DNA of 64,000 nt, taken from contig NC_066297.1 in the NCBI RefSeq assembly GCF_905404315.1, forward strand, positions 5,766,001-5,830,000. The letters run 5' to 3'. The notes under the pieces are model-generated. The model worked only from the letters and a program-made list of their open reading frames with translations. It was not told the origin of the DNA and ran no database searches. This document shows, in pieces, positions 36,147 through 51,600 of the stretch; the first letter of the stretch is position 1; each line of letters starts with the position of its first letter. Position numbers and translations under genes: made by a program. This stretch comes from Leptidea sinapis (lineage: Eukaryota; Arthropoda; Insecta; Lepidoptera; Pieridae).

Positions 36147-39100
36147 ATTTTAATGATCATAATCTTACATTGCGGCAATCTCGGATTTAAAAATGATCCC
36201 AAAATTATTTTCTGCACCCTCAAAAACCTCGAACACGATATCCATATTGCTGAAAACATAACTGTTTGCGGCAGCCTTCTTGGATTTGAAAAATGATCCC
36301 AAAATTATTTTCTGCACCCTCGAGAACCTCTGATACGATACCCATAATGTACTTATCATATTTTTTAAGCCGCGGCCATCTTGGATTTGAAAAATGATCA
36401 CATTTCTGCTCCCTCGAGAACCTCGGATACGATACCCATAATGAAGTTATCATACTTTTGAGCGGCGGCCATCTTGGATTTGAAAAATGATCACAAAATC
36501 GTTCGCTGCACCCTCGAGAACTTAGGATACGATACCCATAATCTAGTTATCATACATTTGAGCGGCGGCCATCTTGGATTTGAAAAGTGACTACAAAATC
36601 GCTTCTGCACCCTCGAGAACCTCGGATTCGATACTTATATTTTTATGATCATTATCTTGCATTGCGGCCATCTCGGATTTAAAAATGATCCCAAAATTAT
36701 TTTCTGCACCCTCGAGAACCTCGGACACGATATCTATATTGATGAAAACATAATTGTTTGCGGCAACCCTCTTGGATTTCAACAGTGATCACAGAATTGT
36801 TCTCTGCACCCTCGAGAACCTCGGACACGATATCCATAATGTAGTTATCATACTTTTGAGCGGCGGCAATCTTGGATTTGAAAAATGATCACAAAATCGT
36901 TCTCTGCACCCTCGAGAACTTAGGATACGATACCCATAATCTAGTTAACATACATTTGAGCAGCGGCCATCTTGGATTTCAAAAATGATCACAAAATCGT
37001 TCTGTGCACTCTCGAGAACCTCGGATACGATACCCATATTTTGATGATCATAATCTTGCATTGCGGCCATCTCGGATTTAAAAATGATCCCAAAATTATT
37101 TTCTGCACCCTAAAAAACTTCGAACACGATATCCATATTGCTGAAAACATAACTGTTTGCGGCAGCCTTCTTGGATTTCAAAAATGATCACAGAATTGTG
37201 CTCTGCATCCTCGAGAACCTCGGACACGATATCAATATTGCTAAATTCATAATTTTGTGCGGGGGCCATCTTGGATTTGAAAAATTATCACCAAATCGTT
37301 CTCTGCACCCTCGAGAAACTCGTGTACGATATCAATATTGATGAAAACATAATTGTTTGCGGCAACCCTCTTGGATTTCAAAAATGATCACAGAATTGTT
37401 CTCTGCACCTTCGAGAACCTCGGACACGTTATCCATAATGTAGTTATCATACTTTTGAGCAGCGGCCATCTTCGATTTGAAAAATGATCACAAAATCGTT
37501 CTCTGCACCCTCGAGAACCTCGGATACGATACCCATAATGTAGTTATCATAATTTTGAGCGGCGGCCATCTTGGATTTCAAAAATGATCACAAAATCGTT
37601 CTTTGCACTCTCTAGAACCTAGGATACGATACCCATATTTTAATGATCATAATCTTGCATTGCGGCCATCTCGGATTTAAAAATGATCCCAAAATTATTT
37701 TCTGCACCCTGAAAAACCTCGAACACGATATCCATATTGCTGAAAACATAACTGTTTGCGGCAGCCTTCTTGGATTTCAAAAATGATCCCAGAATTGTGC
37801 TCTGCATCCTCGAGAACCTCGGACACGATATCAATATTGCTAAAATCATAATTTTGTGCGGGGGCCATCTTGGATTTGAAAAATTATCACCAAATCGTTC
37901 TCTGCACCCTCGAGAAACTCGTGTACGATATCAATATTGATGAAAACATAATTGTTTGCGGCAACCCTCTTGGATTTCAAAAATGACCACAGAATTGTTC
38001 TCTGCACCTTCTAGAACCTCGGACACGTTATCCATAATGTAGTTATCATACTTTTGAGCGGCGGCCATCTTCGATTTGAAAAATGATCACAAAATCGTTC
38101 TCTGCACCCTCGAGAACCTCGGATACGATACCCATAATGTAGTTATCATAATTTTGAGCGGCGGCCAACTTGGATTTCAAAAATGATCACAAAATCGTTT
38201 TTTGCACTCTCTAGAACCTAGGATACGATACCCATAATATAGTTATCATACTTTCGAGCGGCGGCCATCTTGGATTTGAAAAATGATCACAAAATCGCTC
38301 TTTGCACCCTCGAGAACCTTGGATACGATACCCATAATGTAGTTATCATAATTTTGAGTGGCGGCCATCTTGGATTTAAAAAATGATCACAAAATCGTTC
38401 TGTGCACTCTCGAGAACCTCGGATATGATACCCATAATGTAGTTATCATACTTTTGAGCGGCGACCATCTTGGATTTGAAAAACGATCACAAAATCGCTC
38501 TCTGCACTCTCGAGAACCTCGGACACGATACCCATATTTTTATGATCATTATCTTGCATTGCGGCCATCTCCGATTTAAAAATGATCCCAAAATTATTTT
38601 CTGCACCCTCGAGAACCTCGGACACGATATCTATATTGATGAAAACATAATTGTTTGCGGCAACCCTCTTGGATTTCAACAATGATCACAGAATTGTTCT
38701 CTTTACCCTCGAGAACCTCGGACACGATATCCGTAATGTAGTTATCATACTTTTGAGCGGCGGCCATCTTCGATTTAAAAAATGATCACAAAATCGTTCT
38801 CTGCACCAACGTGAACCTCGGATACGATACCCATAATGTAGTTATCACAATTTTGAGCGGCGGCCATCTTGGATTTCAAAAATGATCACAAAATCGTTCT
38901 TTGCACTCTCTAGAACCTAGGATACGATACCCATAATCTAGTTATCATACTTTTGAGTGGCGGCCATCTCGAATTTAAAAATGATCCCAAAATTGTTTTC
39001 TGCACCCTCAAGAACCTCGGACACGATATCCATATTGCTGAAAATATAATTTTGTGCGGCGGCAATCTTGGATTTGAAAAATGATCCCAAAATTATTTTC

Positions 39101-40115
39101 TGCACCCTCGAGAACCTCTGATAGGATACCCATAATGTACTTATCATATTTTTTAAGCCGCGGCCATCTTGGATTTGAAAAATGATCACATTTCTGCTCC
39201 CTCGAGAACCTCGGATACGATACCCATAATGAAGTTATCATATTTTTGAGCGGCGGCCATCTTGGATTTGAAAAATGATCACAAAATCGTTCTCTGCACC
39301 CTCGAGAACTTAGGATACGATACCCATAATCTAGTTAACATACATTTGAGCGGCGGCCATCTTGGATTTCAAAAATGATCACAAAATCGTTCTGTGCACT
39401 CTCGAGAACCTCGGATACGATACCCATATTTTAATGATCATAATCTTACATTGCGGCAATCTCGGATTTAAAAATGATCCCAAAATTATTTTCTGCACCC
39501 TCAAAAACCTCGAACACGATATCCATATTGCTGAAAACATAACTGTTTGCGGCAGCCTTCTTGGATTTGAAAAATGATCCCAAAATTATTTTCTGCACCC
39601 TCGAGAACCTCTGATACGATACCCATAATGTACTTATCATATTTTTTAAGCCGCGGCCATCTTGGATTTGAAAAATGATCACATTTCTGCTCCCTCGAGA
39701 ACCTCGGATACGATACCCATAATGTAGTTATCATACTTTTGAGCGGCGGCAATCTTGGATTTGTAAAATGATCACAAAATCGTTCTCTGCACCCTCGAGA
39801 ACTTAGGATACGATACCCATAATCTAGTTAACATACATTTGAGCGGCGGCCATCTTGGATTTCAAAAATGATCACAAAATCGTTCTGTGCACTCTCGAGA
39901 ACCTCGGATACGATACCCATATTTTTATGATCATAATCTTGCATTGCGGCCATCTCGGATTTAAAAATGATCCCAAAATTATTTTCTGCACCCTCAAAAA
40001 CCTCGGACACGATATCCATATTGCTGAAAACATAACTGTTTGCGGCAGCCTTCTTGGATTTCAAAAATGATCACAGAATTGTGCTCTGCATCCTCGAGAA
40101 CCTCGGACACGATAT
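36146..40115. repeat. Satellite modules linking F2 to the 4,382-bp units
   Basis: Satellite only. Positions 36970–37850 match 3205–4080 at +33,767, and 37243–38035 match 1–790 at +37,242. Both pairs share the AAATTCAT variant. Modules from the left edge of the window are therefore reused here. Positions 38200–39740 are the +3,281 copy of F2, and 38358–40070 also matches 47715–49427 at +9,357. Confidence 0.8.
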
Positions 40116-43100
40116 CAATATTGCTAAAATCATAATTTTGTGCGGGGGCAATCTTGGATTTGAAAAATTATCACCAAATCGTTCTCTGCACCCTCGAGAA
40201 ACTCGTGTACGATATCAATATTGATGAAAACATAATTGTTTGCGGCAACCCTCTTGGATTTCAAAAATGATCACAGAATCGCTCGCTGAACTCTCGAGAA
40301 CCTCGGATGCGATACCCATAATGTAGTTATCATAATTTTGAGTGGCGGCCATCTTGGATTTCAAAAAATGATCACAAAATCGTTCTGTGCACTCTCGAGA
40401 ACCTCGGATATGATACCCATAATGTAGTTATCATACTTTTGAGCGGCGACCATCTTGGATTTGAAAAATGATCACAAAATCGCTCTCTGCACCCTCGAGA
40501 ACCTCGGATACGATACCCATAATGAATTTATCATAATTTTGAGCGGCGGCCATCTTGGATTTAAAAAATGATCACAAAATCGTTCTGTGCACTCTCGAGA
40601 ACCTCGGATATGATACCCATAATCTAGTTAACATACATTTGAGCGGCGGCCATCTTGGATTTCAAAAATGATCACAAAATCGTTCTGTGCACTCTCGAGA
40701 ACCTCGGATACGATACCCATATTTTTATGATCATAATCTTGCATTGCGGCCATCTCGGATTTTAAAATGATCCCAAAATTATTTTCTGCACCCTCAAAAA
40801 CCTCGGACACGATATCCATATTGCTGAAAACATAACTGTTTGCGGCAGCCTTCTTGGATTTCAAAAATGATCACAGAATTGTGCTCTGCATCCTCGAGAA
40901 CCTCGGACACGATATCAATATTGCTAAAATCATAATTTTGTGCGGGGGCCATCTTGGATTTGAAAAATTATCACCAAATCGTTCTCTGCACCCTCGAGAA
41001 ACTCGTGTACGATATCAATATTGATGAAAACATAATTGTTTGCGGCAACCCTCTTGGATTTCAAAAATGACCACAGAATTGTTTTCTGCACCTTCTAGAA
41101 CCTCGGACACGTTATCCATAATGTAGTTATCATACTTTTGAGCGGCGGCCATCTTCGATTTGAAAAATGATCACAAAATCGTTCTCTGCACCCTCGAGAA
41201 CCTCGGATACGATACCCATAATGTAGTTATCATAATTTTGAGCGGCGGCCAACTTGGATTTCAAAAATGATCACAAAATCGTTCTTTGCACTCTCTAGAA
41301 CCTAGGATACGATACCCATAATATAGTTATCATACTTTCGAGCGGCGGCCATCTTGGATTTGAAAAATGATCACAAAATCGCTCTCTGCACCCTCGAGAA
41401 CCTTGGATACGATACCCATAATGTAGTTATCATAATTTTGAGTGGCGGCCATCTTGGATTTAAAAAATGATCACAAAATCGTTCTGTGCACTCTCGAGAA
41501 CCTCGGATATGATACCCATAATGTAGTTATCATACTTTTGAGCGGCGACCATCTTGGATTTGAAAAACGATCACAAAATCGCTCTCTGCACTCTCGAGAA
41601 CCTCGGATACGATACCCATATTTTTATGATCATTATCTTGCATTGCGGCCATCTCCGATTTAAAAATGATCCCAAAATTATTTTCTGCACCCTCGAGAAC
41701 CTCGGACACGATATCTATATTGATGAAAACATAATTGTTTGCGGCAACCCTCTTGGATTTCAACAATGATCACAGAATTGTTCTCTTTACCCTCGAGAAC
41801 CTCGGACACGATATCCGTAATGTAGTTATCATACTTTTGAGCGGCGGCCATCTTCGATTTAAAAAATGATCACAAAATCGTTCTCTGCACCAACGTGAAC
41901 CTCGGATACGATACCCATAATGTAGTTATCACAATTTTGAGCGGCGGCCATCTTGGATTTCAAAAATGATCACAAAATCGTTCTTTGCACTCTCTAGAAC
42001 CTAGGATACGATACCCATAATCTAGTTATCATACTTTTGAGTGGCGGCCATCTCGAATTTAAAAATGATCCCAAAATTGTTTTCTGCACCCTCAAGAACC
42101 TCGGACACGATATCCATATTGCTGAAAATATAATTTTGTGCGGCGGCAATCTTGGATTTGAAAAATGATCCCAAAATTATTTTCTGCACCCTCGAGAACC
42201 TCTGATAGGATACCCATAATGTACTTATCATATTTTTTAAGCCGCGGCCATCTTGGATTTGAAAAATGATCACATTTCTGCTCCCTCGAGAACCTCGGAT
42301 ACGATACCCATAATGAAGTTATCATATTTTTGAGCGGCGGCCATCTTGGATTTGAAAAATGATCACAAAATCGTTCTCTGCACCCTCGAGAACTTAGGAT
42401 ACGATACCCATAATGTAGTTATCATAATTTTGAGCGGCGGCCAACTTGGATTTCAAAAATGATCACAAAATCGTTCTTTGCACTCTCTAGAACCTAGGAT
42501 ACGATACCCATAATATAGTTATCATACTTTCGAGCGGCGGCCATCTTGGATTTGAAAAATGATCACAAAATCGTTCTGTGCACTCTCGAGAACCTCGGAT
42601 ACGATACCCATATTTTTATGATCATAATCTTGCATTGCGGCCATCTCGGATTTTAAAATGATCCCAAAATTATTTTCTGCACCCTCAAAAACCTCGGACA
42701 CGATATCCATATTGCTGAAAACATAACTGTTTGCGGCAGCCTTCTTGGATTTCAAAAATGATCACAGAATTGTGCTCTGCATCCTCGAGAACCTCGGACA
42801 CGATATCAATATTGCTAAAATCATAATTTTGTGCGGGGGCCATCTTGGATTTGAAAAATTATCACCAAATCGTTCTCTGCACCCTCGAGAAACTCGTGTA
42901 CGATATCAATATTGATGAAAACATAATTGTTTGCGGCAACCCTCTTGGATTTCAAAAATGACCACAGAATTGTTCTCTGCACCTTCTAGAACCTCGGACA
43001 CGTTATCCATAATGTAGTTATCATACTTTTGAGCGGCGGCCATCTTCGATTTGAAAAATGATCACAAAATCGTTCTCTGCACCCTCGAGAACCTCGGATA

Positions 43101-44496
43101 CGATACCCATAATGTAGTTATCATAATTTTGAGCGGCGGCCAACTTGGATTTCAAAAATGATCACAAAATCGTTCTTTGCACTCTCTAGAACCTAGGATA
43201 CGATACCCATAATATAGTTATCATACTTTCGAGCGGCGGCCATCTTGGATTTGAAAAATGATCACAAAATCGCTCTCTGCACCCTCGAGAACCTTGGATA
43301 CGATACCCATAATGTAGTTATCATAATTTTGAGTGGCGGCCATCTTGGATTTAAAAAATGATCACAAAATCGTTCTGTGCACTCTCGAGAACCTCGGATA
43401 TGATACCCATAATGTAGTTATCATACTTTTGAGCGGCGACCATCTTGGATTTGAAAAACGATCACAAAATCGCTCTCTGCACTCTCGAGAACCTCGGATA
43501 CGATACCCATATTTTTATGATCATTATCTTGCATTGCGGCCATCTCCGATTTAAAAATGATACCAAAATTATTTTCTGCACCCTCGAGAACCTCGGACAC
43601 GATATCTATATTGATGAAAACATAATTGTTTGCGGCAACCCTCTTGGATTTCAACAATGATCACAGAATTGTTCTCTTTACCCTCGAGAACCTCGGACAC
43701 GATATCCGTAATGTAGTTATCATACTTTTGAGCGGCGGCCATCTTCGATTTAAAAAATGATCACAAAATCGTTCTCTGCACCAACGTGAACCTCGGATAC
43801 GATACCCATAATGTAGTTATCACAATTTTGAGCGGCGGCCATCTTGGATTTCAAAAATGATCACAAAATCGTTCTTTGCACTCTCTAGAACCTAGGATAC
43901 GATACCCATAATCTAGTTATCATACTTTTGAGTGGCGGCCATCTCGAATTTAAAAATGATCCCAAAATTGTTTTCTGCACCCTCAAGAACCTCGGACACG
44001 ATATCCATATTGCTGAAAATATAATTTTGTGCGGCGGCAATCTTGGATTTGAAAAATGATCCCAAAATTATTTTCTGCACCCTCGAGAACCTCTGATAGG
44101 ATACCCATAATGTACTTATCATATTTTTTAAGCCGCGGCCATCTTGGATTTGAAAAATGATCACATTTCTGCTCCCTCGAGAACCTCGGATACGATACCC
44201 ATAATGTAGTTATCATACTTTTGAGCGGCGGCAATCTTGGATTTGTAAAATGATCACAAAATCGTTCTCTGCACCCTCGAGAACTTAGGATACGATACCC
44301 ATAATCTAGTTAACATACATTTGAGCGGCGGCCATCTTGGATTTCAAAAATGATCACAAAATCGTTCTGTGCACTCTCGAGAACCTCCGATACGATACCC
44401 ATATTTTTATGATCATAATCTTGCATTGCGGCCATCTCGGATTTAAAAATGATCCCAAAATTATTTTCTGCACCCTCAAAAACCTCGGACACGATA
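40115..44496. repeat. 4,382-bp higher-order unit, copy 1 (about 44 monomers)
   Basis: This matches the following 4.1–4.4 kb at a constant offset of 4,382 (40628 with 45010, 41530 with 45912, 42522 with 46904, 43421 with 47803). Shared private variants include ATGATACCAAAATT (43559 and 47941), CAACGTGAACC, and ATCTCGAATTT. At its left end a monomer present in copy 1 is missing from copy 2, where CATATTGCT joins AAAATCATAA at about 44507. Confidence 0.85.
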
Positions 44497-47400
44497 TCCA
44501 TATTGCTAAAATCATAATTTTGTGCGGGGGCAATCTTGGATTTGAAAAATTATCACCAAATCGTTCTCTGCACCCTCGAGAAACTCGTGTACGATATCAA
44601 TATTGATGAAAACATAATTGTTTGCGGCAACCCTCTTGGATTTCAAAAATGATCACAGAATCGCTCGCTGAACTCTCGAGAACCTCGGATGCGATACCCA
44701 TAATGTAGTTATCATAATTTTGAGTGGCGGCCATCTTGGATTTCAAAAAATGATCACAAAATCGTTCTGTGCACTCTCGAGAACCTCGGATATGATACCC
44801 ATAATGTAGTTATCATACTTTTGAGCGGCGACCATCTTGGATTTGAAAAATGATCACAAAATCGCTCTCTGCACCCTCGAGAACCTCGGATACGATACCC
44901 ATAATGAATTTATAATAATTTTGAGCGGCGGCCATCTTGGATTTAAAAAATGATCACAAAATCGTTCTGTGCACTCTCGAGAACCTCGGATATGATACCC
45001 ATAATCTAGTTAACATACATTTGAGCGGCGGCCATCTTGGATTTCAAAAATGATCACAAAATCGTTCTGTGCACTCTCGAGAACCTCGGATACGATACCC
45101 ATATTTTTATGATCATAATCTTGCATTGCGGCCATCTCGGATTTTAAAATGATCCCAAAATTATTTTCTGCACCCTCAAAAACCTCGGACACGATATCCA
45201 TATTGCTGAAAACATAACTGTTTGCGGCAGCCTTCTTGGATTTCAAAAATGATCACAGAATTGTGCTCTGCATCCTCGAGAACCTCGGACACGATATCAA
45301 TATTGCTAAAATCATAATTTTGTGCGGGGGCCATCTTGGATTTGAAAAATTATCACCAAATCGTTCTCTGCACCCTCGAGAAACTCGTGTACGATATCAA
45401 TATTGATGAAAACATAATTGTTTGCGGCAACCCTCTTGGATTTCAAAAATGACCACAGAATTGTTCTCTGCACCTTCTAGAACCTCGGACACGTTATCCA
45501 TAATGTAGTTATCATACTTTTGAGCGGCGGCCATCTTCGATTTGAAAAATGATCACAAAATCGTTCTCTGCACCCTCGAGAACCTCGGATACGATACCCA
45601 TAATGTAGTTATCATAATTTTGAGCGGCGGCCAACTTGGATTTCAAAAATGATCACAAAATCGTTCTTTGCACTCTCTAGAACCTAGGATACGATACCCA
45701 TAATATAGTTATCATACTTTCGAGCGGCGGCCATCTTGGATTTGAAAAATGATCACAAAATCGCTCTCTGCACCCTCGAGAACCTTGGATACGATACCCA
45801 TAATGTAGTTATCATAATTTTGAGTGGCGGCCATCTTGGATTTAAAAAATGATCACAAAATCGTTCTGTGCACTCTCGAGAACCTCGGATATGATACCCA
45901 TAATGTAGTTATCATACTTTTGAGCGGCGACCATCTTGGATTTGAAAAACGATCACAAAATCGCTCTCTGCACTCTCGAGAACCTCGGATACGATACCCA
46001 TATTTTTATGATCATTATCTTGCATTGCGGCCATCTCCGATTTAAAAATGATCCCAAAATTATTTTCTGCACCCTCGAGAACCTCGGACACGATATCTAT
46101 ATTGATGAAAACATAATTGTTTGCGGCAACCCTCTTGGATTTCAACAATGATCACAGAATTGTTCTCTTTACCCTCGAGAACCTCGGACACGATATCCGT
46201 AATGTAGTTATCATACTTTTGAGCGGCGGCCATCTTCGATTTAAAAAATGATCACAAAATCATTCTCTGCACCAACGTGAACCTCGGATACGATACCCAT
46301 AATGTAGTTATCACAATTTTGAGCGGCGGCCATCTTGGATTTCAAAAATGATCACAAAATCGTTCTTTGCACTCTCTAGAACCTAGGATACGATACCCAT
46401 AATCTAGTTATCATACTTTTGAGTGGCGGCCATCTCGAATTTAAAAATGATCCCAAAATTGTTTTCTGCACCCTCAAGAACCTCGGACACGATATCCATA
46501 TTGCTGAAAATATAATTTTGTGCGGCGGCAATCTTGGATTTGAAAAATGATCCCAAAATTATTTTCTGCACCCTCGAGAACCTCTGATAGGATACCCATA
46601 ATGTACTTATCATATTTTTTAAGCCGCGGCCATCTTGGATTTGAAAAATGATCACATTTCTGCTCCCTCGAGAACCTCGGATACGATACCCATAATGAAG
46701 TTATCATATTTTTGAGCGGCGGCCATCTTGGATTTGAAAAATGATCACAAAATCGTTCTCTGCACCCTCGAGAACTTAGGATACGATACCCATAATGTAG
46801 TTATCATAATTTTGAGCGGCGGCCAACTTGGATTTCAAAAATGATCACAAAATCGTTCTTTGCACTCTCTAGAACCTAGGATACGATACCCATAATATAG
46901 TTATCATACTTTCGAGCGGCGGCCATCTTGGATTTGAAAAATGATCACAAAATCGTTCTGTGCACTCTCGAGAACCTCGGATACGATACCCATATTTTTA
47001 TGATCATAATCTTGCATTGCGGCCATCTCGGATTTTAAAATGATCCCAAAATTATTTTCTGCACCCTCAAAAACCTCGGACACGATATCCATATTGCTGA
47101 AAACATAACTGTTTGCGGCAGCCTTCTTGGATTTCAAAAATGATCACAGAATTGTGCTCTGCATCCTCGAGAACCTCGGACACGATATCAATATTGCTAA
47201 AATCATAATTTTGTGCGGGGGCCATCTTGGATTTGAAAAATTATCACCAAATCGTTCTCTGCACCCTCGAGAAACTCGTGTACGATATCAATATTGATGA
47301 AAACATAATTGTTTGCGGCAACCCTCTTGGATTTCAAAAATGACCACAGAATTGTTCTCTGCACCTTCTAGAACCTCGGACACGTTATCCATAATGTAGT

Positions 47401-48600
47401 TATCATACTTTTGAGCGGCGGCCATCTTCGATTTGAAAAATGATCACAAAATCGTTCTCTGCACCCTCGAGAACCTCGGATACGATACCCATAATGTAGT
47501 TATCATAATTTTGAGCGGCGGCCAACTTGGATTTCAAAAATGATCACAAAATCGTTCTTTGCACTCTCTAGAACCTAGGATACGATACCCATAATATAGT
47601 TATCATACTTTCGAGCGGCGGCCATCTTGGATTTGAAAAATGATCACAAAATCGCTCTCTGCACCCTCGAGAACCTTGGATACGATACCCATAATGTAGT
47701 TATCATAATTTTGAGTGGCGGCCATCTTGGATTTAAAAAATGATCACAAAATCGTTCTGTGCACTCTCGAGAACCTCGGATATGATACCCATAATGTAGT
47801 TATCATACTTTTGAGCGGCGACCATCTTGGATTTGAAAAACGATCACAAAATCGCTCTCTGCACTCTCGAGAACCTCGGATACGATACCCATATTTTTAT
47901 GATCATTATCTTGCATTGCGGCCATCTCCGATTTAAAAATGATACCAAAATTATTTTCTGCACCCTCGAGAACCTCGGACACGATATCTATATTGATGAA
48001 AACATAATTGTTTGCGGCAACCCTCTTGGATTTCAACAATGATCACAGAATTGTTCTCTTTACCCTCGAGAACCTCGGACACGATATCCGTAATGTAGTT
48101 ATCATACTTTTGAGCGGCGGCCATCTTCGATTTAAAAAATGATCACAAAATCGTTCTCTGCACCAACGTGAACCTCGGATACGATACCCATAATGTAGTT
48201 ATCACAATTTTGAGCGGCGGCCATCTTGGATTTCAAAAATGATCACAAAATCGTTCTTTGCACTCTCTAGAACCTAGGATACGATACCCATAATCTAGTT
48301 ATCATACTTTTGAGTGGCGGCCATCTCGAATTTAAAAATGATCCCAAAATTGTTTTCTGCACCCTCAAGAACCTCGGACACGATATCCATATTGCTGAAA
48401 ATATAATTTTGTGCGGCGGCAATCTTGGATTTGAAAAATGATCCCAAAATTATTTTCTGCACCCTCGAGAACCTCTGATAGGATACCCATAATGTACTTA
48501 TCATATTTTTTAAGCCGCGGCCATCTTGGATTTGAAAAATGATCACATTTCTGCTCCCTCGAGAACCTCGGATACGATACCCATAATGAAGTTATCATAT
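44497..48600. repeat. 4,382-bp higher-order unit, copy 2 (incomplete)
   Basis: Tandem copy of 40115–44496 that departs from it at about 48590. Copy 2 there has GAAGTTATCATATTTTTG where copy 1 has GTAGTTATCATACTTTTG. Relative to copy 1, a module of about 493 bp is present after this point (48719–49109). Confidence 0.85.
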
Positions 48601-51600
48601 TTTTGAGCGGCGGCCATCTTGGATTTGAAAAATGATCACAAAATCGTTCTCTGCACCCTCGAGAACTTAGGATACGATACCCATAATCTAGTTAACATAC
48701 ATTTGAGCGGCGGCCATCTTGGATTTCAAAAATGATCACAAAATCGTTCTGTGCACTCTCGAGAACCTCGGATACGATACCCATATTTTAATGATCATAA
48801 TCTTACATTGCGGCAATCTCGGATTTAAAAATGATCCCAAAATTATTTTCTGCACCCTCAAAAACCTCGAACACGATATCCATATTGCTGAAAACATAAC
48901 TGTTTGCGGCAGCCTTCTTGGATTTGAAAAATGATCCCAAAATTATTTTCTGCACCCTCGAGAACCTCTGATACGATACCCATAATGTACTTATCATATT
49001 TTTTAAGCCGCGGCCATCTTGGATTTGAAAAATGATCACATTTCTGCTCCCTCGAGAACCTCGGATACGATACCCATAATGTAGTTATCATACTTTTGAG
49101 CGGCGGCAATCTTGGATTTGTAAAATGATCACAAAATCGTTCTCTGCACCCTCGAGAACTTAGGATACGATACCCATAATCTAGTTAACATACATTTGAG
49201 CGGCGGCCATCTTGGATTTCAAAAATGATCACAAAATCGTTCTGTGCACTCTCGAGAACCTCCGATACGATACCCATATTTTTATGATCATAATCTTGCA
49301 TTGCGGCCATCTCGGATTTAAAAATGATCCCAAAATTATTTTCTGCACCCTCAAAAACCTCGGACACGATATCCATATTGCTGAAAACATAACTGTTTGC
49401 GGCAGCCTTCTTGGATTTCAAAAATGATCACAGAATTGTGCTCTGCATCCTCGAGAACCTCGGACACGATATCAATATTGCTAAAATCATAATTTTGTGC
49501 GGGGGCCATCTTGGATTTGAAAAATTATCACCAAATCGTTCTCTGCACCCTCGAGAAACTCGTGTACGATATCAATATTGATGAAAACATAATTGTTTGC
49601 GGCAACCCTCTTGGATTTCAAAAATGATCACACAATCGCTCTCTGCACCCTCGAGAACCTCGGATACGATACCCATAATGTAGTTATCATAATTTTGAGT
49701 GGCGGCCATCTTGGATTTCAAAAAATGATCACAAAATCGTTCTGTGCACTCTCGAGAACCTAGGATATGATACCCATAATGTAGTTATCATACTTTTGAG
49801 CGGCGACCGTCTTGGATTTGAAAAATGATCACAAAATCGTTCTCTGCACCCTCGAGAACCTAGTATACGATACCCATAATCTTATTATCATACTTTTGAG
49901 CGGCGGCCATCTTGGATTTCAAAAATGATCACAAAATCGCTCTCTGCACCCTCGAGAACCTCGGATACGATACCCATAATGAAGTAATCATAATTTTGAG
50001 CGGCGGCCATCTTGGATTTCAAAAATGATCACAAAATCGTTCTGTGCACTCTCGAGAACCTCGGATACGATACCCATATTTTTATGATCATAATCTTGCA
50101 TTGCGGCCATCTCGGATTTTAAAATGATCCCAAAATTATTTTCTGCACCCTCAAAAACCTCGGACACGATATCCATATTGCTGAAAACATAACTGTTTGC
50201 GGCAGCCTTCTTGGATTTCAAAAATGATCACAGAATTGTGCTCTGCATCCTCGAGAACCTCGGACACGATATCAATATTGCTAAAATCATAATTTTGTGC
50301 GGGGCCAATCTTGGATTTGAAAAATTATCACCAAATCGTTCTCTGCACCCTCGAGAAACTCGTGTACGATATCAATATTGATGAAAACATAATTGTTTGC
50401 GGCAACCCTCTTGGATTACAAAAATGATCACAAAATCGCTCTCTGCACCCTCGAGAACCTCGGATACGATACCCATAATGTAGTTGTCATAATTTTGAGT
50501 GGCGGCCATCTTGGATTTCAAAAAATGATCACAAAATCGTTCTGTGCACTCTCGAGAACCTCGGATATTATACCCATAATGTAGTTATCATACTTTTGAG
50601 CGGCGACCGTCTTGGATTTGAAAAATGATCACAAAATCGTTCTCTGCACCCTCGAGAACCTAGTATACGATACCCATAATCTTGTTATCATACTTTTGAG
50701 CGGCGGCCATCTTGGATTTGAAAAATGATCACAAAATCGCTCTCTGCACCCTCGAGAACCTCGGATACGATACCCATAATGAAGTAATCATAATTTTGAG
50801 CGGCGGCCATCTTGGATTTGAAAAATGATCACAAAATCGCTCTCTGCACTCTCGAGAACCTCGGATACGATACCCATATTTTAATGATCATTATCTTGCA
50901 TTGCGGCCATCTAGGATTCAAAAATGATCCCAAAATTATTTTCTGCACCCTCGAAAACCTCGGACACGATATCTATATTGATGAAAACATAATTGTTTGC
51001 GGCAACACTCTTGGATTTCCAAAATGATCACAGAATTGTTCTCTGCGCCCTCGAGTACCTCGGACACGATATCCATAATGTAGTTATCATACTTTTGAGC
51101 GGCGGCCATCTTCGATTTAAAAAATGATCACAAAATCGTTCTCTGCACCCTCGAGAACCTCGGATACGATACCCATAATGAATTTATAATAATTTTGAGC
51201 GGCGGCCATCTTGGATTTAAAAAATGATCACAAAATCGTTCTGTGCACTCTCGAGAACCTCGGATATGATACCCATAATGTAGTTATCATACTTTTGAGC
51301 GGCGACCATCTTGGATTTGAAAAATGATCACAAAATCGCTCTCAACACTCTCGAGAACCTCGGATACGATATCCATATTTTTATGATCATTATCTTGCAT
51401 TGCGGCCATCTCGGATTTAAAAATGATCCCAAAATTATTTTCTGCACCCTCGAAAACCTCGGACACGATATCTATATTGATGAAAACATAATTGTTTGCG
51501 GCAACACTCTTGGATTTCAACAATGATCACAGAATTGTTCTCTGCACCCTCGAGTACCTCGGACACGATATCCATAATGTAGTTATCATACTTTTGAGCG

